From contig NC_072893.1 in NCBI RefSeq assembly GCF_027943255.1, forward strand, positions 42,864,001-42,928,000: 64,000 nt of DNA, given 5' to 3'. Origin of the DNA: Anastrepha obliqua (Eukaryota; Arthropoda; Insecta; Diptera; Tephritidae). The position numbers and the translations under genes were made by a program. Position 1 is the stretch's first letter; each line of letters begins with the position of its first letter. A model generated the notes under the pieces. That model did no database searches. It worked only from the letters and a program-made list of their open reading frames with translations, and was not told the DNA's origin. Shown piece by piece: positions 44,047-53,995 of the stretch.

Positions 44047-44585
44047 AAGGGTTTTCTAATAAGAGGTGTTATTTTGATATTCAAAGAAAAATACTATTTT
44101 TTAATATAAATGATCGGATGTTTATTTCATTATAAAGAGGAAGGGAGGCCGTTAATAGTGGAAAATAACATCAGGCAAATGCCCACCACTACCACGCTTA
44201 CAGGACAATATCCTTTTCATGAAATTTTCCATTACCGAATTGCAAAGTGGCTGCCCTGTGTCCTCGATAGCCTCACGAATTCCATCTTTGAGGTCTTGAA
44301 TCGACCCTGGGCTGTTGGTGTAGACCTTCTCTTTCACGTGGCCCTAAAGAGAGAAGTCACAAGATGTTAAATCACAAGATCTTGGTCGCCAATTGTGATC
44401 ACCTCTTCGGAAACTTTTCCCTTAAAACATCAATGGCTTCGTTGCTTGTGTGGCACGTAGCGCCGTCTTGTTAAAAATAAACGTTGTCCAGATCAATTCT
44501 ATCCAATTCCATCCATAAAAAATCGTACATCATCTCTCGGTAGCGCAATCCATTCACGAATAACACCTGTTGTTGGAAAGCCCTT
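44047..44585 (-). mobile_element. DD41D (rosa-like) mariner deletion derivative, copy 3
   Basis: TA flanks both ends and the terminal repeats match copies 1 and 2. On the minus strand the 5' terminus joins GTGAATGGATTGCGC as in the other copies. Coding remnants include FLW, TCHTSNEAID, KEKVYTNSPGSIQDLKDG and GSGGHLPDVIFHY (44152-44337 open). Several stops and frameshifts. Length 539 bp. Confidence 0.85.
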
Positions 44586-44587
44586 TA

Positions 44588-45050
44588 CTATTAAAGTAAA
44601 TGACAAAAGCTTGTTTGCGAGCGCTGGGCAAGTCCACTAACTTGTAAGGTCAAGACATTATTTTAGGTAACGGGAAAAGACGAGAAACGTTTAAAGTTAA
44701 CGGATTCTCAACTCTCTATTGGAGTAAGTGAGTTAACCGGGGATTGTTCATGCAGTGACATTTGCTTCGAATCCTTTTTATAGCAGCTGGAGAATGAGTA
44801 CTACTCCTACTCGGAAACTTCCTACCCAATTCTGGCAAAGTTGCTGCCATTACTCAGCCTCATTTTGCACAACTGTACAATTGGTTTTGTGGTGAAAGCT
44901 AATTCAGATCTCGCAGCGTCTGAGCAACTCACTTGCGTGTTGTCGAAAATGTCTTTAAAATCGATGCAGTAATGATGTTTCTCGACTCTCCTTTCATTGT
45001 TATTTTCAAGCAATTGCAGTAATGTGAATATATAGAGCCCTATGATCAGA
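44588..45050. other. No gene seen
   Basis: Unrecognised sequence. Confidence 0.4.
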
Positions 45051-45085
45051 AGATACCGGGAATGTTTAAATAAAACAAAACATAA

Positions 45086-45600
45086 TTAAACTTCAGGCAA
45101 ATTTATTTTATCTCCTTCAAAATATGACCCGGCTGAAGCAAGGAACATGTGCCAACGTTTAACCCTGTCCTCCATGCACCCCTGGTAGGCCGACGAAGGG
45201 ATGGCCTTCAGCTCCTTCGTCACATTCTCTTTTATATCCTGTATCCACTGAAATCTCCTTCCACGAATTCCACGAAGTGGTAACTTCAATTTGGGAAACA
45301 AAAAGAAGTCGCACAGGGCCATATCAGGTGAATCCGTTGCTTGCACGATGGTATTTACTTGGTGTTTGGTCACACAATCCAGTAAAATTTGGGCTCGGTG
45401 CGATGGCGCGTTATCATCATGCAAAATCCAAGAATTGTTTGTCCACATTTCCGGCAGTTTGCGACGTACATCACCTTTCAAACGCTTCAAAATGGATAAA
45501 TAATATTCTTTATTGAGTATCTGGCCCGATGAAAGGTACTCATGGTGCACTAGGCCTTGGCAATCGAAGAAAACAGTCAACATCACCTTCTCGGAACTTT
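45086..45600 (-). pseudogene. Mariner (DD34D) transposase, C-terminal half, long open frame
   Basis: A 166-codon open frame encodes MMLTVFFDCQGLVHHEYLSS, NKEYYLSILKRL, ILHDDNAPSHRAQILLDCV and MALCDFFLFPKLKLPLRG. It ends with GSYFEGDKINL, the normal C-terminus of this family. The second and third catalytic aspartates are present, 34 residues apart. The DNA-binding half and first aspartate are absent upstream of 45600, where the sequence becomes unrecognisable. It is the least damaged catalytic fragment of its type here. Confidence 0.85.
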
Positions 45601-45735
45601 TTGATCATAGGGTATGTTGTTGATTTTCTAAAGTCTGACAAGGTTCTATCAGTTCGTTCCTGCAGGACTACATCCTTCTTCGCTTCCGACCAATACGATC
45701 GATAGAACCCTGTATGAGATATTTAGAAGACTAAT

Positions 45736-46053
45736 GGCGGTCGCCGTAGTCGAATGTTTGATGCGTGACTACAACTCGGAATTCAGAGAGGACGTAGGTT
45801 AAAATCTCGGTGAAAGACCAAAAAGAAGAAAAAGTTTTTTCTAATAGCGGCCACCCCTCGGCAGGCAATAGCAAACCTCCGAGTGCATTTCTGCCATGAA
45901 AAAGCTCCTCATAAAAAATATCTGCCGTTCGGAGTCGGCTTGAAACTGTAGGTCCCTCCATTTGTGGAACAACATCAAGACCACAAGACGCCACAGATGT
46001 GAGGAGGAACTCGGCCAAACATCCAAAAAGGGTGTACGCGCCAATTATATATA
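45736..46053 (+). repeat. tRNA-derived SINE, full-length copy G
   Basis: Complete from GGCGGTCGCCGTAGTCGAA to CCAATTATATATATA. The A box has a C-to-T change and the B box is weakened (GGTTAAAATC). A GAAGAAAA insertion precedes the body. Confidence 0.85.
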
Positions 46054-46079
46054 TACCTATATATACTACAGGACTTGAC

Positions 46080-46440
46080 AACAAAACAATTATTCGGACG
46101 AGTGGCATAAAATTATGGATTCGATTAATGAGAATGTACGAGAAGCAGCTGCTGAATGTAGGTTTCTAAGCAAAAATAATAAAATAATATGATATGCTGA
46201 CGAAACGATGGTTTTATCAGAAACCGAGTATAACTTTCAGTAACTTCTGTTCGAGGTTGAAAAAGCGACTGGCAAATTTAATATGGAAATCTCAGCTAAA
46301 AAGACCAAATCTATGACAATATCCAGAGACCCTCTCCGATGTAAACACGCTGCTAATAACAAACCAGTTGAACAGGGGCCTGAATTCAACTTACTTTTAA
46401 CGCCTATAACCAGCAATAAGGATATAAAAAAATAATCAAA
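46080..46440 (+). pseudogene. RTE-like reverse transcriptase palm fragment
   Basis: Across two stops the plus strand reads YADETMVLSETEYNFQ, LLFEVEKATGKFNMEISAKK, TKSMTISRDPLRCK and PVEQGPEFN. This is the catalytic C motif and following block of RTE-like polymerases. The usual YADD or FADD box has become YADE. Only about 110 residues remain. Confidence 0.7.
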
Positions 46441-47126
46441 AATATAAGTTATAAAAATGGCTGCCCCCTCTTCGGAAACCTTTTATATGGAAGAATATTA
46501 AAATTGAATGGACAGAAGTTTTCTACAAGTTCTAATTAATAAAGTTGAACATATTGGTGACAGATGATGAAATTTGTTTAAATTTCGTAAATTTGCAGCA
46601 CAAAATGCAGTATTTTGGTTTACAAGCACTTTTTTTTGGAATAAACGATACTTTTATGAAAAATCAGCGAGAATAATTTGGCGTTAAAAATATTGCAAAT
46701 ATTGCAAAAAGATGAAGCGACTTTAGGGGCTACATGCGACCAGAATTTTCACAAAATCGATTTTTTTCGTTAATTCGAAAGTATAATATCTTAAGTAAGT
46801 ATCTTTTTCTCGAAACTATTACTTTCTCCGGCACAGTCTGCATGATAACTCATACAGTTTTTAATATATTTTGATGCGGAAATATTCCAAAGTGTTTACT
46901 CTATAGTTTGTCGAGCCGGATTTTTGATATTTTTATTAAACATTTTATAAACATCATTAAAGTGTGACATTTATGACGTAAAAAGCATAATTTTTCTAAA
47001 ATGCCGTAAATTGCAAAATTTTTCGAAATTCAAAAAAATCCCGCGAAGGATTGATAAGGGTCAGTCCTGTCTAAATCGCGAAAAATAAAGTAAATGTTTT
47101 GGGAATACGCCACCTATATAGTATGT
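46441..47126. other. AT-rich DNA with a dispersed repeat at about 46640-46740
   Basis: The segment around TTTGGCGTTAAAAATATTGC, with AATATTGCA in tandem, matches 50745-50835. The rest is unrecognised. Confidence 0.45.
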
Positions 47127-47383
47127 AGTACTCAATTCGCCTTGAACCAAGGCGTTTTCATTAAAGGTGGTGACACTAGACGAACAACAATGTTGTGGAC
47201 GCTTGATTGTTAAATAAAACTATTGAGAAACTAGAAAACAAATAATGAATTCGCCTGGTTTCATTCTGAGCTGACAGCCACTTGAACACGGTGAAAGAAA
47301 ATAAACCAACTCAGCTTATTTACCAACACCACCTTTAATAGATTCGCTTTGCTGTTTTGGGAAGACAGTACTCAATTCGCCTT
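47127..47383. mobile_element. Small element: 17-bp direct repeats around a 180-bp inverted-repeat unit
   Basis: AGTACTCAATTCGCCTT occurs at 47127-47143 and 47367-47383. Inside, ATTAAAGGTGGTG at 47160-47172 is matched by its exact complement at 47327-47339, which bounds a 180-bp unit. It looks like a MITE in a duplicated flank, or a retroposed segment with a long target duplication. No coding sequence. Confidence 0.55.
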
Positions 47384-47908
47384 AGAATGCACCTTGACTC
47401 GCTACATTGTTACTTATTGATGAGCATTCCTACTTGAAATGTTATAAATAGCCTTTATGTTCAAATCATGATTCAATTATTAAAGGTTTGCTCACTTGTA
47501 ACATTAGAGTTCTGACACTCTTTTACAAAAGGTCGCATTTAAGAAGGGCAAAGAAAGTGGAAAAATTAAGTTCCTTTTAGGTAAAAATTACTTAAACTAT
47601 AAATAAATATAGTCCCAGAATTATATTTTATGAATTAATTTTTAAACACAAAACTGTTCGCGAAGTTTCGCCAATATGACGCGATTGTGTTACCTAAGCA
47701 TTATGACCCTAATGAATACTTTCATAGGAGCAATGGATTTATCATAAATTTAGTTGACTAAAAACAAGCTTTAAACGTACTCATGCCTTATTTCACTATG
47801 CTTTGCCCACGCAAGTTTGGAGTCTTGACCGCCAAGTCATGATTGTTCTTATATTCTAAGTACTCTTACATTTCTAATCGTACTTATTTAAATTAATTAT
47901 TATTACAA
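47384..47908. other. No gene seen
   Basis: AT-rich, unrecognised. Confidence 0.4.
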
Positions 47909-48105
47909 CGGCGGTGGCCGTTATAGTCGAAAGAGTTGGTGCATAGCTACCATTCGGAGGTGCGCGGATTCCAAACCCTGGGCACGAAATACCAAATGAT
48001 AGAAAATATTGTTAGCTATCGCCCCTCGACAGACAATAGTAAACCTCTGGGGGCATGTCTGTCATGAAAAAGCTCTTCATAAAAAACCATATGCCGTTCG
48101 GAGGC
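47909..48105 (+). repeat. tRNA-derived SINE, copy H, 3'-truncated
   Basis: Head decayed (GGCCGTTATAGTCGAAAGAG) but collinear. The body stops after ATGCCGTTCGGAGG. Confidence 0.75.
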
Positions 48106-49370
48106 TGTGAGTAATTACTTGTTATAAAAAGAACTCTTGTTAGTAAGTTATATATTTTTAAAATAATCTAGTGAGTACTTTTGCAGCCTATATTTGAAAG
48201 GCATCGGCCTCAGATTGTCAAAATGTCCATCTTTCACGCTCATTGCCCCCTCTATGATAACCTGATTTATGCGGTATGTCCGGATGTACTCCATATCGTG
48301 GTCCATATAGGTCCTGGACGTGCCGAGCAAGTTCTTGCTCATAAGCACATCCTTCTGAAAGCGAAGTGCTTTTCATACATATTTTACTTTTCCTCCACTT
48401 TTACTCTAACTTTCTAGAGTTAGCAGCCCAGTGTCTTGCTAAGGGAGCCGATTTGTAACGAGAAAGCTGCTCACTAAGCAAACCTTTTGTTATTAAATCA
48501 TGGGTAAAGGCAATCCTCAAGGTGTATCTATACAAGGCGATAGCAGTTGTACAAAAACAAAAAGTTACATGTATTTTGTTCTTGCTTTTTTGGCACAAGT
48601 GTCAAAATAATTATTTCCAAGGCGAATTGGATTGTGAATAATAAATAAACGCAAACAAAGTTTTTCGAGTGTCGCGTTAAATTGTTCGAAGTACATTTAT
48701 TTGTGTTATTAATGGCAAAAATAATTAGCAACCAGGATTATTGTTTACTACTGAGCAAGAAGTTACAGCAGTCGTAATAAAAAAGTGTTCAATTTTGTTA
48801 TTAAATGAAAATGGAGAGTAGGTAGAACGAAATTTGCGGAGACATATGTATGTAGGTATAAAAGTACAGTGAATTTTATTAATATCTTCATCATCAACAT
48901 TTGTGGGTCTGCATTGTGGTGATATGCATGTAAATGCAAGTACTCAAGGGAATACTTCCTCTACTTCCATTTAGATAGTATGTATTTCCACCTATATGCA
49001 GCGCCTGCTATCAGGATTTCATAACTCCAAATTGGAAAGCTGCCGAAAAGCTAGTGAGATGCTAAAGGGATGCTATAAAAATTCTCGACAAATGTTATTT
49101 AAATAAATTAATGATTAAAAATCAAATAGATTTTGTTTTCTATTTCAGCTGTGAAATTCTCTATTATGTTATAAAATATCGTTAAACTAATAATTTATTA
49201 CATACTATACATGTATGCATATGAAAAAGAAAATAAAATGGTATTCTTATAATACAAAAGAAGCAAATTATTTATTTCTGAACAGTTTGTCGAAGTAGCA
49301 AGTTTTATTTAAGCTTAAAAGTTTACAAACTACTTTTGTCTTTTTTATTACAATTTCTTTACTTAGCTTA
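48106..49370. other. No gene seen
   Basis: Overlapping open frames on both strands at 48148-48417 suggest constrained composition, but no domain was recognised. The remainder is AT-rich. Confidence 0.4.
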
Positions 49371-49477
49371 TACGGGGCCGTCGAGGTAAATCCGGAAAAC
49401 CGCTGATAAAGGGACATATTTTTAGTGTATTGTTTCCTGATTGACATTGAAGTGCCGGAGTAAGTGCTAGTGAAACG

Positions 49478-49890
49478 ATGAGTCGAGAGCAGGACAGAAG
49501 AGCTGCGATACTAGAGTCACTTCGCGCCGGAAAAAGTCCTAAAGAGATAATTGAGTGGTTTGGCTGCAAAAAAACGCAACCCTGGATGGATCGCGTGGCT
49601 GCTGGAAGAGAATATGTGTTTCAGCAGGACTCCGCACCTGCTCACAAGGCAAGATTTTTGGCCATCTTCAAGCCCAAACTGCAAACCTCTTGATTATTAC
49701 GTGTGGGGCACAGTTGAAGCAAAAGTTAACACGAAGCCTCATAACACTAAGGACGCTCTGAAGACAACCATCGAGGAAGTGATGACCACAATGGACAAAG
49801 AGGAGGTAGCTCGCGCATGTGGGCGCTTCAGGTCCCGGCTGGAGCAGGTAATTGCACGAGAAGGGAGAACGCTTTCATCAAGACATAAGT
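49478..49890 (+). pseudogene. maT-like (DD37D) transposase, deleted
   Basis: The start at 49478 opens MSREQDRRAAILESLRAGKS and PKEIIEWFGCKKT, the N-terminal helix-turn-helix. A deletion joins it to PWMDRVAAGREYVFQQDSAP with the second catalytic aspartate. A second deletion and frameshift follow, after which another frame continues SSPNCKPLDYYVWGTVEAK to IAREGRTL. The extent and the PLDYYVWG block match maT-type transposases, whose last aspartates are 37 residues apart. Two internal deletions remove the first catalytic block. Confidence 0.7.
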
Positions 49891-50744
49891 AAAATGGAGA
49901 CTAGGTATCAAGGAAATTGGATTATCAACATGATGGCAGACTATTGCTGGACACTCAAAAGAGATATACCAAAAGATAATAACAAACGAAAGAGAAATCC
50001 TCTCCGTAGGTCAGTTGAAAATAAAAGAGTTCGATACCACCGGACAACAGTTTGAAAGTTAGGAAAATCGTTCTTCTAAATCTTTTTATACGTCATTTTC
50101 ATAGATTTTACAATTTTTTTGCATTTTCAGATTTTAATCTTGTATTTTTTTAATAAACAATACAATAAAATTTATTTAATTGTTTTTAAAAGATTATTTT
50201 AAATTTTTTCAGCAGCAATTTTCTGCTATTTTATCAATTTTTTGCTATTTTATTCGAATTTTCGCTAATTTTTCGAATTTTTTGCAATTTACTCGTAATT
50301 GAAGCCTGGACGGCCCAAAGTGACTTGAAATTCGTATTCAGCGGGTCGAAAAACATGCCCGTAGATAGGTGGCACCCGGTGTACACACAATTTTTTTTTT
50401 TGTGTGCCAGTCTAATTTATAAAATATAAGAATGCTACAACAATAATTTTTTCACTTTTTACAGATCTATCAACATTTCAAGGAGAAATGTTGCAGAGAG
50501 TGAAGCAACTTTTTTTCATTGTACTTTGGTTAACGTAATTTTTTATATACTATATTAATTTTTGTAAAGGAAAATTTAAATAAATTTTTTTATAAAGTTT
50601 AAGTACTAATAAACAATGCGAACACTTTTTTTGTATTTAATTCTATTTTTATCTCTTCTAAAAACTATTTGTTCTTTTAGCGCATATTTGGGGCTGCTGG
50701 ATGTGTGTAACCCCTTAATTTTCGTAAAAGTGTTAAAAAATGCT
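49891..50744. other. AT-rich DNA, no gene seen
   Basis: Between about 50215 and 50300 a TTTTTGCTATTTTATTCGAA-like motif recurs about four times with drift, probably a decayed tandem repeat. Confidence 0.4.
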
Positions 50745-50835
50745 GTAAACGATATTTTTGTATAAAATCAACGAGAAAAATTTGGCGTGAAAAATATTGC
50801 AAATATTGCAAAACGTTGAAGTGACTTCATTACAT
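50745..50835 (+). repeat. Dispersed repeat, second copy
   Basis: AAACGATATTTTTGTATAAAA and ATTTGGCGTGAAAAATATTG align with 46640-46740, including the tandem AATATTGCA and the GAAGYGACTT end. Confidence 0.6.
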
Positions 50836-51627
50836 GAGCACATGTTTGTATGTATGTATACGCCACCTGTAGTCTGCTGCCGTCAGTGTATTTGAACTAT
50901 GAGAAGTCAAAAAGCTTGTCTCATGCATGCTCCGCTAATCGTAAAGTGTTTCATTTTCAGCAAACGAATGCAACTGTGCAGCGATTTCAATCAGCAACGA
51001 TTCTCATACCCATCAAAATGGGGAGTCCCCCGTTTGAGGTGGCGGCATATGCATGGTAATGTGCATGTTACGTATGTACATATGTATATTCCCAATACCT
51101 ATTATATTTTTTGCGATAAGTTTTTAACAATCTGCATTATTTATTCTCGTACAGTTGTGTGTTTCTGATGCTCCGGCTAGACTAGTATAGCCTACTAATA
51201 CACAAAATTGAGCTCCAATTGTTTATCACCTATCCACATCGTAGGGAGAGCACTTTGTTTCTTACGAAAATACAATATGAAAAAAAAAATCTCTTTCGGA
51301 CTATTTCGGCGCAAAAGAGCAACAATTTTTACGCGAGGTGTTCAGAAATTTCCTTAGAGTTGAAAAAAAAGTGGTAATTGTAATTAATAAAACACTTTCT
51401 ACCATTTTCAAATATTAAACCAGTATTTCCACCCCAAAAAAAGTTCGGTTTCCTTGGTATGCACAGCGTACTTATGTATGTAAGAAAATGAAAGACAGAT
51501 GATGAATTTTATTGTTGTGGCGGTATAAAATTAATTTATTTTTATTTCATATAAAACCTAATTATTTCTATTTTGTTCAGTATTCCCATATAAAATGGCA
51601 AAAAAGGCAAAATGCTGTATACTTTTC
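50836..51627. other. No gene seen
   Basis: Unrecognised sequence lying downstream of the minus-strand gene at 51740-52412. Confidence 0.4.
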
Positions 51628-51633
51628 TTTATT
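51628..51633 (-). promoter_or_regulatory. Polyadenylation signal AATAAA
   Basis: On the minus strand, AATAAA lies 106 bases past the TAA-side end of the pentapeptide-repeat gene, a plausible distance for its 3' end. AT-rich DNA gives such hexamers often by chance. Confidence 0.4.
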
Positions 51634-51739
51634 ACTTCCCATTGTTTCTAATAAAGACAAATATCCAACTCCATTGTATAGATCAAAAAAATCGTGCACG
51701 ACTGTCAAAGGGTTTCTATTACTTTAACGAGAACGACTG

Positions 51740-52412
51740 TTAACGACTGCATAATGCAACAATGAAAAGAAATAGTATCAAAACTAGTCCGACGTCATCC
51801 TTACTTAACTTCTCCTCCTTAGCTGTCTCCCCCTTAGCTGTCTCTTTCTTAGCTGTCCCCTCCTTAGCTGTTCCCTCCTTAGCTGTCCCCTCCTTGGCTG
51901 CCCACTCCTTGGCTGTCCCCTCCTTGGCTGTTCCCTCCTTAGCTGTTTCCTCCTTGGCTGTCCCCTCCTTGCCTGTCCCCTCCTTAGCTGTTTCCTCCTT
52001 GGCTGTCCCCTCCTTGCCTGTCCCCTCCTTAGCTGTCCTCACCTTGGTTGTCTCCTTCTTAGCTGTCCCCTCCTTAGCTGTCCACTCCTTGGCTGTCTCC
52101 TCCACAGGTTGTGCATAGCATTGATCGTCCTCAATTTGCGTATCGCACAGTTGCTCCTGATCAAACGCAATAACTTCCATGAAAGTTGAATTGATAACGC
52201 ACTGCTTATTTAAAGAACTTCGTTGAATGACCTGTGATTAAAAATTATTTCTCACTTTTTGTGAATAATGAATTTATGGCAAATGAAGAAAGAAATTATT
52301 TTACCTCATTAATTTCGTAACTGATATACGAATATCGTTCCCTTTCGTAGCACAGCTGCATATCACAAATATTTGAAGTTACGGTGAAAAATATCAAAAG
52401 CGCAGAAACCAT
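51740..52412 (-). CDS. Putative secreted pentapeptide-repeat protein, two exons, 199 residues
   Basis: I do not recognise a family. Exon 1 (52412-52305) encodes 36 residues starting MVSALLIFFTVTSNIC, a good signal peptide. A 73-base intron (52304-52232) begins GTAAAAT, ends TTTTAATCACAG, and splits between codons. Exon 2 (52231-51740) encodes 163 residues. Residues 37-81 include an NST glycosylation sequon at 50-52 and cysteines at 47, 65 and 74, which join C16 and C21 of exon 1. Residues 82-176 are 19 tandem pentamers, mostly TAKEG or TAKEE. The end is KLSKDD plus the hydrophobic VGLVLILFLFIVALC and SR, like a GPI-anchor signal or a membrane segment. Inferred location: cell surface or extracellular. 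Joining a signal exon to the repeat frame across a consensus intron argues that it is real; expression is unproven. Confidence 0.6.
51812..52096 (-). repeat. 15-bp coding minisatellite, 19 units
   Basis: Minus-strand unit ACAGCYAAGGAGGRG, kept in frame as Thr-Ala-Lys-Glu-Gly/Glu. A 45-bp higher-order block (TAKEG, TGKEG, TAKEE) occurs twice in a row at units 5-7 and 8-10. All changes are substitutions; no unit shows an insertion or deletion. Confidence 0.95.
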
Positions 52413-52447
52413 CTTTCACAATGTATTCTCAAAGTAGAACTGACTGA
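52410..52447 (-). promoter_or_regulatory. Candidate core promoter: initiator plus DPE
   Basis: On the minus strand TCAGTC and TCAGTT overlap at 52447-52438, both fitting the fly initiator TCAKTY. With +1 at the A of the second (52441), AGATG sits exactly at +28 to +32, matching the downstream promoter element RGWYV and overlapping the start codon. No TATA box was seen. The 5' UTR would be 29 bases. Confidence 0.4.
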
Positions 52448-52554
52448 CTGCACTCATAAGTTCTTCATCGATGCAAGTGCAATAGCTCAATCTCGCACGT
52501 ATGCACGAATGTAAATTTGAATGTATTGGTACATATAATGGCACATGCATATAA

Positions 52555-52668
52555 TGGGTCTTTCAGTAAGAGCGCTTCAACTTTTGCACTTTTCTGATTA
52601 AAACACAAACGGTTTGACTATCCCCTCCCTATCGGAAAAAAGTTGAAGCGCACCTATTGAATAACCCT
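52555..52668. mobile_element. 114-bp MITE of the 13541 DD41D family
   Basis: Left GGGTCTTTCAGTAAGAGCGC and right complement AGGGTTATTCAATAGGTGCG match the termini of 13541-14086. The subterminal stretches (AAAACACAAACGGTTTGACT on one side, CCCTCCCTATCGGAAAAAAG on the other) are also kept. Everything between has been deleted. Confidence 0.9.
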
Positions 52669-52789
52669 ATATATGTATGTTCATACAGTCACTCATACCT
52701 TATTTGATTCAGATATGATTTTGAAAAAACAGAGCAAGCAAATATTTCATTCACTTCATTTATTTTGTTTTATTTTATTTCTCAATATA

Positions 52790-53995
52790 AAATACAAAAT
52801 GTTAGAAATACGATTGAGGTCTTCATTAAGCCTTGCTATCAATAAGATCTAAGTGTCGTCAGCATAGAGATGAATCGTCGAATTTTAGCAGCACTCAACT
52901 ATATCATTAATTAAAATGCAAAATAAAATTGGATCTAAAATAGAGCCCTGCGGCACACCTAATGTAATTGGTTTTAGGCTTGAGTAGTTATCACCACACT
53001 TAACTTGTTGTAGCTGATTCGAAAGGTAACTTTTTATTAGTTGCAGAGAAAATGCTCCAAACTTATAGTGATAACCCAATTTTTGCAACAAAATGCTGTG
53101 ACCAATAGTATCAAAACCCTTTAAAAAATCAAGTAAATACTAGCGCTGTTAGATAGTTGTTATCATAAGCAGGGCGAACATTTTCAAAAATGTTAAGCAT
53201 AGCTGTGGACCAACTATGCAGACTTCTGCAAACCGACTGGAAATTACTTAGCAGATTATTCTTGTCCAAGTAGCAGGTAATTTGTCGCGCCAAACATTTT
53301 TCAAATACTTTCGATAGGGCAGATAAAATGTTTATTGGTTTGAAGTGCTGAGGAGCGGTAGAGCATTTTATTTTTGGCACAGGTACTATATTTGATATCT
53401 TCCAGAGATATGTAAATGAAGATGAGGTGAGTGAAAAGTTAGTTATATGCGTGGGTGATGGTACTCGTATTACAAATGGAAGAATAATTTTAAGAAATTT
53501 AAAACAAATGCCGCCGGTCCCTATAGCATTAGATTTGACAGTATGTACACATTGTATCATATCGGTCTCTTTTGCAGACACAAACTCAAACTCCCTATCA
53601 TCAGCAAGCTCTCGTATAGGAACTTTTATAGGTATGTCGAGTGGAGCCCTGTTAGATGCAAGAAAGTGGGTATTTAAAATTTCTGGATGCAAACTGCACA
53701 TGGGCTCATCCTATCCTGAGACACTTAAGAATTTAAGGTTTTTCCGTAGGACTTTCGAAGGCAAACTATCATTGAGCTTCCATTGTAGCAATGCCCTTTT
53801 GGCATGTCTAGTGCTTGCGGTTATTTTATTTTTTGCAGCACAATATTTTTGCCTCGAGTGAGTATTTCTCTCATTTTTCCATTTTTTAATGCTTTACTAC
53901 GCTATCTATTTGAAGACAAAACCTCACGTGCAAACCATGGTTTCCTGTTTCCATGGACTTTAACTTTACGCAACGGAACAAGCCTATCAAATATA
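52790..53995 (-). pseudogene. CR1/Jockey-like non-LTR reverse transcriptase
   Basis: On the minus strand: a decayed linker (LVPLRKVKVHGNRKPWFAR) near 53960, then a 190-codon open frame (53129-53701). That frame holds SNIVPVPKIKCSTAPQHFKP, ILSALSKVFEKCLARQI and NLLSNFQSVCRS. After a break, LGVPQGSILDPILFCILIND and a catalytic box LYADDT near 52865 complete the palm. The 3' part beyond the palm is short. A stop precedes YADDT and another follows it. A DD41D element abuts the 5' side at 53996. Confidence 0.85.

Noticed and set aside
45731..46108. 125-codon minus-strand protein
   Set aside because: The frame is a read-through of the SINE at 45736-46053; similar frames appear wherever the SINE occurs.
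51762..52118. Plus-strand 118-codon Ser/Leu/Ala/Val-rich protein
   Set aside because: It is the antisense of a 15-bp minisatellite, whose length keeps several frames open. The minus frame has the signal exon, splice sites and proper ends.
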